Assembly: GCF_014697575.1 (NCBI RefSeq)
Contig: NZ_JACJSC010000028.1
Coordinates: 16,910 to 80,909 of the forward strand
Origin: Planktothrix sp. FACHB-1365
Lineage (GTDB): Bacteria > Cyanobacteriota > Cyanobacteriia > Cyanobacteriales > Microcoleaceae
Direction of reading: 5' to 3'
DNA length: 64,000 nucleotides
Shown here one piece after another: positions 47,094 through 55,754 of the stretch. The number at the start of each line of letters is the position of its first letter. Position 1 is the first letter of the stretch. The notes below the pieces were generated by a model, which saw only the letters and a program-made list of their open reading frames with translations, made no database searches and was not told the DNA's origin. Both the position numbers and the translations under genes were made by a program.

Positions 47094-48845
47094 TTATGAT
47101 TGGGCTGAATTTGAAACTCGTTGAGATAATTCTTTCATGGCTTGGTCTGTGCTTAAGAAAATGCGATCGCGTCCTAATTTATCCACAAACCCAACTTTTT
47201 CTAATTGATCAAAAACCGGGCCTTTGACTTCGGATAAATAAAATTCAATTCCCATCCCCTTTAAATCCTCAATCAGGCGTTGTAGCGTTTCTAAAGCACT
47301 GCCATCAATTAAATTAATTCCACTACAAACCAAAAGTAAATATTCAACTTCTTTCTGTTCTGTCACCAGCTTTAATAAATAGTTTTCTAAATATTTCGTA
47401 TTCACAAAATATAAACTTTCATCGACTCGCACCGCCAAAATATGGGGGAAAGTTGTTACCGGATGACGGAGAATATTCCGAAAATGTTCTGTATTTCCCA
47501 CCCGTCCAACAATGGCAATATGGGGTTTACTGGTTCGGACTAAATGTAATAGCAGAGAAATCAAAACCCCAATCATAATTCCTTGTTCTGCACGGGTAAA
47601 CAGAACCGCAACAAACGTACCGCACCAGGTAATTGCATCCAGTTTATTATATTGCCATAACCGTTTTAGCGTCGGAAAGTCGAGGAGATTGCCAACGGCG
47701 ACTAAAATAATGGCGGCTAAACTGGTTTGAGGTAAATAATAGAATAAAGGCGTTAAAAACAAAACTGTTAACATCAGGAATACGGCGGTAATGACTGATG
47801 CTAACCCGGTATTTGCTCCGGCGGAAAAGTTGACAACAGAACGACTTAAACCTCCGGTGATAGGATAGCCTCCCGTAAATGAGGCGGTAATATTTGAGGC
47901 TCCCAAGGCAATTAATTCTTGATTGGCTTCAACTTTTTTGCGTTGTTTACTGGCTAAAAATTGCCCTACTGAAAACGCTTCCATAAAGCCAACAAAACTA
48001 ATGGCTAAGGCGGAGGTTCCTAATAATTGCAGATGGTTTAGATCTAAATTAGGGAGAGTCAAAGGCGGAAACCCTTTAGGAATTTCTCCCACCACTTTTA
48101 CCCCAAAAAATTGATCTAAATGCAGTAATCCTACTAAAATTGAACTCCCGATCACCACCATTAACGGCCCACTTTTGGTGAGGGGAATAATAATTGATTC
48201 CTGAACTCCTTTGGATTTGAGATATTGTCCTAAACCTCGATTAAAATAGAGTAAGAAGACTAAACTGATTATTCCTAATGTCAACGTTATGCCATTAAGA
48301 TGAGGACTTTCCTGAAAAATAGCAGTAACGGTACTTAAAAACGATTCAGTTTGAGGAATTTTGATTCCCAATAGATGTTTAACTTGGCTAAATCCAATCA
48401 GAATAGCGGCGGCACTAATAAAGCCAGAAATTACCGCTTGGCTGAGGAAATTAGCGACAAATCCTAACCGGAAAATTCCGATTAACAGTTCAATAATTCC
48501 GACTAATAACGCTAAGGTTAAGGCATATCCCCAATATTCCGGTGTGTTTTCTTTGGCGATCGCACTAACCGCCGTTGCAACCATTAAAGAATCGACCGCC
48601 ACCGGAGCCACCGACAGCATGGAAGCGGTTCCTAAACAGGCATAAACAATTTGAGGAAAAATGCTGGCATAGAGCCCAACTTCTGGGGGTAAACCTGCCA
48701 GCATTGCATAAGCCATTCCCTGGGGAATTAACAAACTTGCAACAATAATTCCAGCCGTTAAATCTCCGGTTAAATCTGTTTTTTTGTAATTGAATCCCCA
48801 GTTTAAAATCGGAAAATATTGTTGCATTGATGCCAATTTAAACAC
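47094..48845 (-). CDS. SulP family anion transporter with STAS domain
   Basis: The 583-residue protein has a SulP transport domain (DLTAGIIVASLLIPQGMAYAMLAGLPPEVGLYASIFPQIVYACLGTASMLSVAPVAVDSLM, about 10-12 membrane segments) and a C-terminal STAS domain (LLLVCSGINLIDGSALETLQRLIEDL). SulP proteins carry sulfate, bicarbonate or other anions across the inner membrane. Its start overlaps the rhodanese gene by eight bases, and the next gene is an ETHE1-like enzyme, so sulfur anion export or uptake fits better than bicarbonate. The exact substrate cannot be told from the sequence. Confidence 0.9.
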   Translation of the reverse strand: MFKLASMQQYFPILNWGFNYKKTDLTGDLTAGIIVASLLIPQGMAYAMLAGLPPEVGLYASIFPQIVYACLGTASMLSVAPVAVDSLMVATAVSAIAKENTPEYWGYALTLALLVGIIELLIGIFRLGFVANFLSQAVISGFISAAAILIGFSQVKHLLGIKIPQTESFLSTVTAIFQESPHLNGITLTLGIISLVFLLYFNRGLGQYLKSKGVQESIIIPLTKSGPLMVVIGSSILVGLLHLDQFFGVKVVGEIPKGFPPLTLPNLDLNHLQLLGTSALAISFVGFMEAFSVGQFLASKQRKKVEANQELIALGASNITASFTGGYPITGGLSRSVVNFSAGANTGLASVITAVFLMLTVLFLTPLFYYLPQTSLAAIILVAVGNLLDFPTLKRLWQYNKLDAITWCGTFVAVLFTRAEQGIMIGVLISLLLHLVRTSKPHIAIVGRVGNTEHFRNILRHPVTTFPHILAVRVDESLYFVNTKYLENYLLKLVTEQKEVEYLLLVCSGINLIDGSALETLQRLIEDLKGMGIEFYLSEVKGPVFDQLEKVGFVDKLGRDRIFLSTDQAMKELSQRVSNSAQS

Positions 48846-49377
48846 GCTGATTATAAGGTAATTTTGCCAATAATTGTGCCATCATGCAAGTATTTGTAAT
48901 TCCGGCAAACAGTAATCCAGCACCCACAAATCCACTTAAAAATAGAAAATTGGGAGAAACAAATGCGCCTAATAAGGTGCCAATTAAGACTAAGGAACCC
49001 GCAACAATTTGTACCTGTCTCATAATGCTAATGGGGGCATTTTTATTGACAATGGTGGGATATCCGGCTTGTTTCCAACTGTTTAATCCCCCTTGTAGGT
49101 GCATGACCTGTTTAAACCCAAAAGCAAACAATTTTTGAGCCGCTTGGCTACTGCGGTTGCTGGTTTGGCAATAAAAAACAAAGGGTTTTGAGCCATTCAC
49201 AGGTAAATTTAAGGGGTCAAAGGTTGATAAAGGTATGGAAATTGACCCAAAAATATGTTCTCCTGCGTGTTCAGATGGTTCTCGAACATCAATCAGGGTA
49301 ATTTCATCCTGATCAAGCCATTGTTTTAAGGTTTCAGCATCAATTGATTGTAATTGGTCAGTAATAAAGTTAGCCAT
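48838..49377 (-). CDS. Rhodanese domain protein with C-terminal membrane segments
   Basis: The 179-residue protein has an N-terminal rhodanese domain (LIDVREPSEHAGEHIFGSISIPLS) with the catalytic Cys in VFYCQTSNRSSQ, and two membrane segments (IVAGSLVLIGTLLGAFV, FLFLSGFVGAGLLFAGI) of the DUF2892 type. It would transfer sulfane sulfur at the membrane. It overlaps the SulP gene by eight bases and follows the ETHE1-like gene, so the three form one unit. The fusion suggests sulfur transfer close to the transporter. Confidence 0.88.
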   Translation of the reverse strand: MANFITDQLQSIDAETLKQWLDQDEITLIDVREPSEHAGEHIFGSISIPLSTFDPLNLPVNGSKPFVFYCQTSNRSSQAAQKLFAFGFKQVMHLQGGLNSWKQAGYPTIVNKNAPISIMRQVQIVAGSLVLIGTLLGAFVSPNFLFLSGFVGAGLLFAGITNTCMMAQLLAKLPYNQRV

Positions 49378-49440
49378 ATTTTAAGTCAGGTAATTACATC
49401 GGGAATCATTCATTTAATCAGGTTTGCAGACTATCTTGCT

Positions 49441-50130
49441 TTAGGCTTGATTTCCACAGAGTTGATTCGCCGGAACTGCTTCAGCAATTTTTTTCGGGTT
49501 GGGTAGATTTAAGTTATTCATCATCTCAATAAAGCTGTTTCGATCTTTGCCCACAAACCGAGGATTAAATTGTTTTTCTTCTCCAATTGTTGAAACCGTT
49601 CTTCCTTGATAATCATGACCGGGATAAACGGCTGTTTGATCGGGCAGAGTAAATAATTTTTGAGTAATATGATCGTAGAGTAATCCCGCATTTCCACTTT
49701 GAAAATCGGTACGTCCACAGCCTCGAATTAATAAGGAATCTCCAGTTAATAATCGCTCCCCATTGACTAAATACGCCATGTGGCTATCGGTATGTCCCAA
49801 GGTTGCGATCGCTTTAATTTTAACATCTCCAATCTCTAAAATTTCCCCATCTTTAATCAAGCGATCAGCACAATTAACAATGGCGTTTTCGGGAACAATT
49901 CCTAAACATCCAGTGCGTTCTCTGAGTTTTCCAGTTCCGGTAATATGATCCGCATGAACATGGGTTTCTAAACAATAACGCAAGGTCAATCCTAATTGTT
50001 CTAATAGGGTGATATCTCGTTCTACTTGCTCTAACACAGGATCAACTAAAACCGCCTCTTGAGTTGTTTCGTCCGCAATTAGATAAGTATAGGTACTGGT
50101 TTCTGGGTCGAAAAGTTGGCGAAACAGCAT
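49441..50130 (-). CDS. ETHE1-like persulfide dioxygenase (MBL fold)
   Basis: The 229-residue metallo-beta-lactamase protein has THVHADHITG (HxHxDH), TLGHTDSHMAY, LLTGDSLLIRGCGRTDFQSG and YPGHDYQGRTVSTIGEEKQFNPRF, the signature set of ETHE1/persulfide dioxygenases. These enzymes use one Fe and O2 to turn glutathione persulfide into sulfite. It heads the minus-strand unit with rhodanese and SulP. AAGGAGTG just before the ATG is a good ribosome binding site. Upstream lies an AT-rich element shared with the Hdr promoter. Confidence 0.92.
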   Translation of the reverse strand: MLFRQLFDPETSTYTYLIADETTQEAVLVDPVLEQVERDITLLEQLGLTLRYCLETHVHADHITGTGKLRERTGCLGIVPENAIVNCADRLIKDGEILEIGDVKIKAIATLGHTDSHMAYLVNGERLLTGDSLLIRGCGRTDFQSGNAGLLYDHITQKLFTLPDQTAVYPGHDYQGRTVSTIGEEKQFNPRFVGKDRNSFIEMMNNLNLPNPKKIAEAVPANQLCGNQA

Positions 50131-50173
50131 GGTTTTTCACTCCTTGGGGGGAAATAGCAACACGACTATCCTA

Positions 50174-50245
50174 CCATATAGTTTTATAGAAAGATAGATT
50201 TATAAAAAAATTTATAATTGCCTTGACAATCATATAACTAAATGG
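50174..50245. promoter_or_regulatory. Paired AT-rich operator-like elements between divergent sulfur genes
   Basis: CATATAACTAAATGG at 50231-50245 lies between TTGACA (50223-50228) and the next AT-rich stretch, reading toward the Rieske gene. Its near-copy CTATAAAACTATATGG is on the minus strand at 50174-50189, reading toward the ETHE1-like gene. A third match, ATATAACTATAT, lies in the Hdr promoter region at 54045-54056. Shared control, for example by a sulfide-responsive repressor, is inference. Confidence 0.4.
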
Positions 50246-50281
50246 CAATATTAATATACCTGCATATTTATCCTCTAACTC

Positions 50282-50394
50282 TAGGACTTACCCAATGGGC
50301 TGATGCAGAAGCCAGGTTTCTGGAGCGAAAATCAAGTTTCCATCCTGAAAAATAGCCAGAAACCTGATTTCTTGGGTACTGTGTGTAAGTCCTA
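50282..50394. mobile_element. Candidate MITE with TA target duplication
   Basis: GGACTTAC and GTAAGTCC are inverted at the ends and flanked by TA on both sides, as in IS630/Tc1-type elements. The inside contains AGGTTTCTGG and CAGAAACC palindromic arms. At 113 bases it encodes nothing. The rest of the 50131-50584 gap holds the AT-rich operators and a small CCGGCTTCT/AGAAGTCGG hairpin at about 50535-50565. Confidence 0.6.
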
Positions 50395-50584
50395 ACTTTT
50401 ATTCCTTGCAGGTTTCAGCACTTATAAACGCCGAGGCGATCAACAGTGCCAACTTTGGCATTGAAGTGATCCACGTCTGAACTGTCGGTTTTGATTCCTT
50501 CTAACCGCGTCTTGCTTTCCCTTTTTTAATCCCCGGCTTCTTCAGATTTAAACGAGAAGTCGGCTTTCTCCTAACTGAACTTTA

Positions 50585-51118
50585 ATGGAAAATAGCCTAC
50601 CTCTGGAAAGTCCTTCTCTGTCCCGTCGTCAACTCCTGAATTTTTTGACAGGTGCAGTTGTTGCGACCACTGCGGGAGCCGTTCTTTATCCTGTAGTTGA
50701 ATATGTTCTTCCTCCGGCAGAAAGTGGAGAAGATGGGGCAATTTTGGCAAAAGATATCTTAGGAAATCCCATTCCTGCTAGCCAAATTTTAGCTGAAACC
50801 CCTGGAACTCGTGCTTTAGTTGCGGGTTTAGCGGGAGATCCAACCTATTTGATTGTTGAAGAAAATAGCCGTTTAAATCCGATGGGAATTGTCAATAATT
50901 GTACCCATTTAGGGTGTACATTTCCTTGGAATTCTGTTGATCAACAATTTCAATGTCCTTGCCATGGTTCCCGTTATAGTGCCGATGGTTCAGTTTTACG
51001 AGGGCCAGCACCTTTACCGTTGAAATTAGTTCATGTTGCGGTTAGAAATAACCAAATTTGGATTTCTCCCTGGACAGAATTAGATCCCCGAACTCAAGCT
51101 CAACCTTGGTGGGTTTAA
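50585..51118 (+). CDS. petC: Rieske iron-sulfur protein, PetC-like
   Basis: The 177-residue protein has an N-terminal Tat-like anchor (SRRQLLNFLTGAVVATTAGAVLYPVV) and a Rieske domain with ligands Cys106 and His108 (CTHLGC) and Cys124 and His127 (CPCHGS), plus two further Cys (111, 126) for the disulfide. This is the cytochrome b6f Rieske subunit type. The C-terminal end differs from standard PetC1 as I recall it, so it may be a minor isoform. Its place in a sulfide gene cluster suggests a b6f variant used under sulfidic conditions. Confidence 0.88.
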   Translation: MENSLPLESPSLSRRQLLNFLTGAVVATTAGAVLYPVVEYVLPPAESGEDGAILAKDILGNPIPASQILAETPGTRALVAGLAGDPTYLIVEENSRLNPMGIVNNCTHLGCTFPWNSVDQQFQCPCHGSRYSADGSVLRGPAPLPLKLVHVAVRNNQIWISPWTELDPRTQAQPWWV

Positions 51119-51211
51119 CAACAGCAATAGAAATCGGATTAGTCAAAAAAAATTGGGTTATCAACCCGGTTTCTAGTGCCATTCTAACAATAATAACCAT
51201 CGGATTACATC

Positions 51212-51646
51212 ATGTTTCAAACTGTTACATCATCCTTAGCCATTGGGAATTTATCTTCCCCCGAAGAACTGCAAGAGATTGCTGAACAAGGGTACAGTAC
51301 CATCATTGATTTATGTACACCCCAAGAAGGCAAAAAAATGCAAGCTGAAGAGGTGGAAAAACTGGGATTTAATTATATTAGTATTCCTGTTTCTCCTCCT
51401 AACCTCAACCCAGACGTGCTGCAAAGCTTTAACCAAGCTTTAAATACCGCATCTCAACCTATTTATGTTCGTTGTGCATCGGGTTTGCGTGCGGGAGTGT
51501 TAACCCTCTTGACCTTAGCCAGTGAATACAATTGGACAGAAGAAGACTATTTAAAACGTCATCAAGAATTAGGTCTTGAACACAAGCCTAACTGTCCGAT
51601 TCAAGCATTTACTGAACAATATTTTAATAGCCATACATCTCAATAA
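51212..51646 (+). CDS. DUF442/phosphatase-like sulfurtransferase domain protein
   Basis: The 144-residue protein has the beta-lactamase-hydrolase-like (DUF442) pattern: LAIGNLSSPEELQEIAEQGYSTIIDL and VRCASGLRAGVLTLL with the C-x4-R loop. DUF442 domains are often fused to ETHE1 or SQR and act as thiosulfate or persulfide sulfurtransferases. As a separate gene 94 bases after the Rieske gene, it would hand sulfane sulfur to the nearby SQR and dioxygenase products. Confidence 0.85.
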   Translation: MFQTVTSSLAIGNLSSPEELQEIAEQGYSTIIDLCTPQEGKKMQAEEVEKLGFNYISIPVSPPNLNPDVLQSFNQALNTASQPIYVRCASGLRAGVLTLLTLASEYNWTEEDYLKRHQELGLEHKPNCPIQAFTEQYFNSHTSQ

Positions 51647-51772
51647 ACCCAGAGAACGATAGAGGCAATGGTTCATAATTTTTCCTCTAAAAAGCTAGGT
51701 ATTAAAGGTTAAATAGAGCCTAATTTCTATTTTAATTTTTATTTCCAGGCTTTGAGATTTAGCTGTTACAGA

Positions 51773-52297
51773 ATGGATCTGTTTATGTTTAGAAATCTCG
51801 GTAAAATCAGGCAAAAATTATTATTATTATTTTTGCTAATTGGGTTGCTCCTTTCTCCTATCTTACTGTTTAAGCCTGTACCTGCCTTAGCCAGTTCTTT
51901 TGATTTAGGAGAGCCGGTTAATGCACCGGAAAATTTGAACCCAGTGATCACTCATTTTTTGGAAGAAATTCCTCCCCGATATTATGCAATCATGAAGATT
52001 CAGGATCTTCAAAATCTAATACAACAAGGTGATCTGGTTTTAATTGATGTTCGAGAACCTTCTGAATATGCTTTCGGTCATATTCCAACTGCCATCAACA
52101 TTCCCTTAAGATCCTTAACTCAAAATATCGATCAAATTCCTAAAGATCGTCCTGTGGTTTTGTATTGTACAACAGGTTATCGGACGGCAATGGGCGTGAT
52201 GGCATTAGAACTTTTAGGCTATCAGAATGTTCGAGGATTTCCTCCTAGTATTCAAGGTTGGAAAGCAGCCGGACAACTTTTAGAAACAGTCCCGTAA
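51773..52297 (+). CDS. Exported rhodanese
   Basis: From the ATG at 51773 the product is 174 residues, with another ATG at 51785. A TTG at 51752 is unlikely. An N-terminal signal or anchor (KLLLLFLLIGLLLSPILLFKPVPALASS) is followed by a rhodanese domain (LVLIDVREPSEYAFGHIPTAINIPLRSL) with catalytic Cys in VVLYCTTGYRT. It would act in the periplasm or thylakoid lumen, where SQR faces sulfide. It is separated from the SQR start by 74 bases. Confidence 0.85.
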   Translation: MDLFMFRNLGKIRQKLLLLFLLIGLLLSPILLFKPVPALASSFDLGEPVNAPENLNPVITHFLEEIPPRYYAIMKIQDLQNLIQQGDLVLIDVREPSEYAFGHIPTAINIPLRSLTQNIDQIPKDRPVVLYCTTGYRTAMGVMALELLGYQNVRGFPPSIQGWKAAGQLLETVP

Positions 52298-52371
52298 TTC
52301 CTGATGCAATTAACAGCATTTATGGATTGATTTTCACTAACAACAACTCTTCTCACACAACAACACTCAAC

Positions 52372-53688
52372 ATGGTTACATCCACAATCCAACCCGCCGA
52401 AATTTCTGATAAAGTGACACTTCCAACGGTTACTAAAACCTTAAATTATCAAATCGTGATTATCGGAGCAGGGGCCGCCGGAATTACAACCGCATCTCTA
52501 CTTTTTAATCAGAATCATTCCCTCGATATTGCTATTATTGATCCCTCCGATAAACACTATTATCAACCGGGTTGGACATTGACGGGAGGGGGTGTTTTCC
52601 AGATTCAAGATACTGTTAGAAATCAACGAGATGTTATTCCTCAAGATGCCACTTGGATCAAAGATAAAGTCATTCACTTAGACCCAGAGCACAATCAAGT
52701 TTTAACTCAAGCGGGTTTCCAGGTTCGATATGATTATTTAATTGTTTGTCCGGGTATTCAAATTGATTGGCATCTGATTTCAGGACTCAAAGAAGCATTA
52801 GGAAAAGAGGGCGTCACCACAAATTATTCTCCTCGGTATGCACCCTATACTTGGGAATTGATTCGTAATTTTAAAGGTGGGAATGCTTTATTTACCTTTC
52901 CGAATACTCCGATTAAATGTGGGGGGGCACCTCAAAAAGTCATGTATATGGCCGATGACACTTTCCGTCTAAAATGGGGAGTTCGTCAACGAACCAACGT
53001 GATGTTTTTTTCCCCTGGAAATCGGATGTTTTCTGTTCCTGAATATTCTCATCTGTTAGAAAATGTTGTTAAAGAACGAGAGATTAATGTTCAGTTCCGG
53101 CATAATTTAAAAGCGATTATCGCTGAAACAAAAACAGCCCTTTTCGATATTTTGGATAACAATGGCAATGTAATTGATCAAGTCAGTTATCCCTATGATA
53201 TGATTCACGTTGCTCCGCCCCAAAGTGCACCGGACTTTATTAAACATAGTCCTTTAGCTATTCCCAATAATTCCTATGGTTGGGTTGATGTCGATGCTTA
53301 TACCTTGCAACATAAGCGATATCCGAATGTTTTTAGTTTAGGTGATGCTTCCTCTTTACCCACTTCTAAAACCGCCGCCGCTATTCGCAAACAAGCACCC
53401 GTTGTTGCTAAAAATTTACTCGCTTTGATGGCCTCAAAACCGTTAATCAGTCAATATGATGGTTATACTTGTTGTCCCTTAATTACCGGGTATGATCGGA
53501 CTATTATGGCAGAATTTAATGGTTATAATACCACAGTTCTATCCAGTTTCCCCCTCAATCCAGTTAAAGAACGGGCAATTATGTGGACAATGAAAGTTAC
53601 CGCTTTACCCTGGATTTATTGGAATCGAATGCTCACGGGAGATCGATTTGAGGGGGAGTACATTAAATTTATGCAGTGGAAAAAATAA
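52372..53688 (+). CDS. sqr: Sulfide:quinone oxidoreductase
   Basis: The ATG at 52372 gives 438 residues; an upstream TTG frame overlapping the rhodanese gene is not a likely start. The N-terminal FAD motif is VIIGAGAAGITTASLL. Three Cys stand at places expected for the SQR redox centre: Cys126 (VCPGI), Cys183 (IKCGGAPQK) and Cys367 (GYTCCPLI). Other landmarks are HYYQPGWTLTGGGV and FSLGDASSLPTSKTAAAIRKQAPVVAKNLL. The last cysteine context resembles the type II, mitochondrial-like SQR. It oxidises sulfide and passes electrons to plastoquinone. Confidence 0.92.
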   Translation: MVTSTIQPAEISDKVTLPTVTKTLNYQIVIIGAGAAGITTASLLFNQNHSLDIAIIDPSDKHYYQPGWTLTGGGVFQIQDTVRNQRDVIPQDATWIKDKVIHLDPEHNQVLTQAGFQVRYDYLIVCPGIQIDWHLISGLKEALGKEGVTTNYSPRYAPYTWELIRNFKGGNALFTFPNTPIKCGGAPQKVMYMADDTFRLKWGVRQRTNVMFFSPGNRMFSVPEYSHLLENVVKEREINVQFRHNLKAIIAETKTALFDILDNNGNVIDQVSYPYDMIHVAPPQSAPDFIKHSPLAIPNNSYGWVDVDAYTLQHKRYPNVFSLGDASSLPTSKTAAAIRKQAPVVAKNLLALMASKPLISQYDGYTCCPLITGYDRTIMAEFNGYNTTVLSSFPLNPVKERAIMWTMKVTALPWIYWNRMLTGDRFEGEYIKFMQWKK

Positions 53689-53694
53689 CCTCTT

Positions 53695-53724
53695 AGGGTG
53701 CGTAAGCTTAAGATTATGCACCCT
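53695..53724. terminator. Hairpin after sqr
   Basis: AGGGTGC (53695-53701) pairs with GCACCCT (53718-53724), seven bases after the sqr stop codon. It resembles a common dispersed repeat and may end the Rieske-sqr transcript. Confidence 0.45.
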
Positions 53725-53929
53725 TGATGATCTCAAAATATAGAAAAATTCCCCTAAAAAAACTGATTTTTAGGGTGATTTGTTGCTAAATATGCCATCA
53801 AAATTTTAGATTTTTTGAATTGACAAACTGAGAATATTATAATAAAATAAATTAGGTTTAAAAACCAAAACCAGTTGTTACAGATTAATCTGATTCGTCT
53901 TAAGAAGTGTTCTATTTCTAAAATCAGGG

Positions 53930-53996
53930 GGTAGGAGCAGATTGATCTAACTTTTTGCTATGCCATTGCTCATAGATCAATCGACTCCTACCTTTT
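53930..53996 (+). terminator. Long-stem hairpin with T tract before the Hdr operon
   Basis: GGTAGGAGCAGATTGATCTA (53930-53949) pairs with the reverse arm at 53973-53992, apart from a two-base internal loop, and TTTT follows. The stem of about 18 bp is longer than usual for a terminator. It could be a terminator of a short leader, a control structure or a repeat. The rest of the 53689-54111 gap has the sqr hairpin and the promoter-like stretch. Confidence 0.5.
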
Positions 53997-54025
53997 CCTA
54001 GTTCTGAATTAAGTATATTTACTGA

Positions 54026-54060
54026 TTGACATTTTCTGTATTTTATATAACTATATAAGA
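54026..54060 (+). promoter_or_regulatory. Promoter-like region of the Hdr operon with AT-rich operator
   Basis: TTGACA at 54026-54031 is followed by ATATAACTATAT at 54045-54056, the same element as near the Rieske/ETHE1 promoters. The -10 box is unclear because the region is so AT-rich. A GGAGGG ribosome binding site stands at 54098-54103. Confidence 0.4.
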
Positions 54061-54111
54061 ATATAAATATTTGATCAGCTAGTTAAAAAATCGCATCGGA
54101 GGGTTTGGCTG

Positions 54112-54813
54112 ATGGGCAAGCTAGTTAACGAACTTAAACGAGACATTCAATACCAACACGGGATGAATGCCTGCCTGAACTGTGGCATCTGTACTGCGGT
54201 TTGTCCAGCCGCCGAGGTTTATGACTACTCTCCGAGAGAAGTGATGAACATTTGCCATCTGGAAGAAGAAGACTCCCTTGTAGAGTTACTTAAATCTGAT
54301 AAAATCTGGTTTTGCGGACAATGTTTCTCCTGTAAACCTCGATGTCCAAGAGGCAACAGCACCGCCCAAGTCATTCTGGCTTTGCGTCGGCTTTCAGTAC
54401 GTCATGGTTATTTTGCCGAATCAGAAAAAGGCAGACAACAATTATTTGCTAAACGAGTCTTTGGGGAAAATCTGCTTAAACGAGGTTATACCTTAGTGGC
54501 AGAAAATATCACCCCGGCTCACTTTCCTGAACTCGGAGAAAACTGGGAATACTATTACGAACACATGGCAGAAATGCGAGAGTGGTGGGATGTTCCCATG
54601 AACTTAGAAAATAGCGCAGGTTCCCACCGCATGATTCCCGAAAAAGACATGGATGAATTGCGAGCAATTTATCAAGCAACTGGGGCACTTGAGTTAATGG
54701 ATGCTGTTGAAAAAGGTATGGAAAAGAAACTCGGTAGCAAAGAAGAAGTTGAAAAATATTGGGAAAATTGGGTAGAAACGGCTGATAGCAGAAACTACGA
54801 GATGGGAGAATAA
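54112..54813 (+). CDS. hdrC1: Hdr-like iron-sulfur subunit C1 (HdrC-type)
   Basis: The 233-residue protein has two 4Fe-4S binding motifs, CLNCGICTAVCPAAEV near residue 20 and CGQCFSCKPRCPRGN near residue 67, as in HdrC. The C-terminal 130 residues are an extension seen in the C1 subunit of sulfur-oxidising heterodisulfide reductase-like complexes. It would carry electrons between HdrB- and HdrA-type subunits in the cytoplasm. It is the first gene of a same-strand run with short gaps that ends near 63211. The name is by analogy with shdr operons, not proven. Confidence 0.82.
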   Translation: MGKLVNELKRDIQYQHGMNACLNCGICTAVCPAAEVYDYSPREVMNICHLEEEDSLVELLKSDKIWFCGQCFSCKPRCPRGNSTAQVILALRRLSVRHGYFAESEKGRQQLFAKRVFGENLLKRGYTLVAENITPAHFPELGENWEYYYEHMAEMREWWDVPMNLENSAGSHRMIPEKDMDELRAIYQATGALELMDAVEKGMEKKLGSKEEVEKYWENWVETADSRNYEMGE

Positions 54814-54828
54814 ATCAGGAGAAAAATT

Positions 54829-55671
54829 ATGCAGACAGTTAATAATTTTAGTAGCGTCAATAGCAGTCTGGATGCCTCCGAAACGGAAGGACTCCTCTAT
54901 ATGCGCGAAGAAGAAAAACTGGCGCATGATGTCTACGTCACCCTGTATGAACAGTGGGGATTATCTATTTTTAACAATATCGCCAATAGCGAAGACAGTC
55001 ATGAGAATCAGATAGAAACCCTGCTTAATAACTATCAAATTGAAGATCCAGTTGGTGATAATCTGATCGGTGTTTTTGTTAATCCAGATTTACAACAATT
55101 GTATAACAATCTGATAGCCCAAGGCAGTCAATCATTAACGGCAGCCTTACAGGTAGGAGTGTTGATTGAGGAGACTGATATTGCAGATTTACAAGAGCGA
55201 ATTGCCCAAACAGATAACGCTGATATTCAAAAGGTATATGAACAACTTTTGAAGGGATCAAATAATCATCTGAGTGCATTTACTTCAAACTTGACTGGCG
55301 AAACTGTTAATACGAACTCCTCTAATACCTCTAATAATGTAACGAATCAGATTCAGGAAACAATAATAGATGACCCTCTAACTGGAGGTGGAAGCAATCA
55401 AAGCTTCGTTAGCAATGGTGGTGGTAACTCAGCTTATGCAGCAAATTTTGTCTTGGGTTCATCAAGTCAAATTAACAGCACTGGGTTATCAGCAGTTGAG
55501 CAGAGTTATCTGAATATTGATAATAGTTTTACTGCCCAAAACCAGCCCTTTGCTTCATCTAATATAGGAGGGAACAGTAACTTATCTACAAACGACTTGC
55601 CGATGGGCTTTTCTCTGACTCAAAACCCGATGGCTGCTCTTACTATAATGCAGACAATAGCCAGAATATGA
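54829..55671 (+). CDS. DUF2202 ferritin-like protein with Ser/Asn-rich tail
   Basis: The 280-residue protein has an N-terminal DUF2202 domain (GLLYMREEEKLAHDVYVTLYEQWGLSIFNNIANSEDSHENQIETLLNNY, ending about residue 160), a ferritin-like four-helix bundle with Glu and His ligands for a di-iron centre. The remaining 120 residues are low in complexity, Asn/Ser/Gly-rich and probably disordered. It sits between hdrC1 and hdrB1, where shdr operons as I know them have no such gene. A second DUF2202 gene ends the operon. Iron or persulfide chemistry is possible. Confidence 0.8.
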   Translation: MQTVNNFSSVNSSLDASETEGLLYMREEEKLAHDVYVTLYEQWGLSIFNNIANSEDSHENQIETLLNNYQIEDPVGDNLIGVFVNPDLQQLYNNLIAQGSQSLTAALQVGVLIEETDIADLQERIAQTDNADIQKVYEQLLKGSNNHLSAFTSNLTGETVNTNSSNTSNNVTNQIQETIIDDPLTGGGSNQSFVSNGGGNSAYAANFVLGSSSQINSTGLSAVEQSYLNIDNSFTAQNQPFASSNIGGNSNLSTNDLPMGFSLTQNPMAALTIMQTIARI

Positions 55672-55754
55672 GAGCGGTAATTTGCCCGGTTAATTCCTAA
55701 ATTAGCATCCATCAAAGATTAAAAATTGACATCAATCAAAAAGGAAAAAACACA

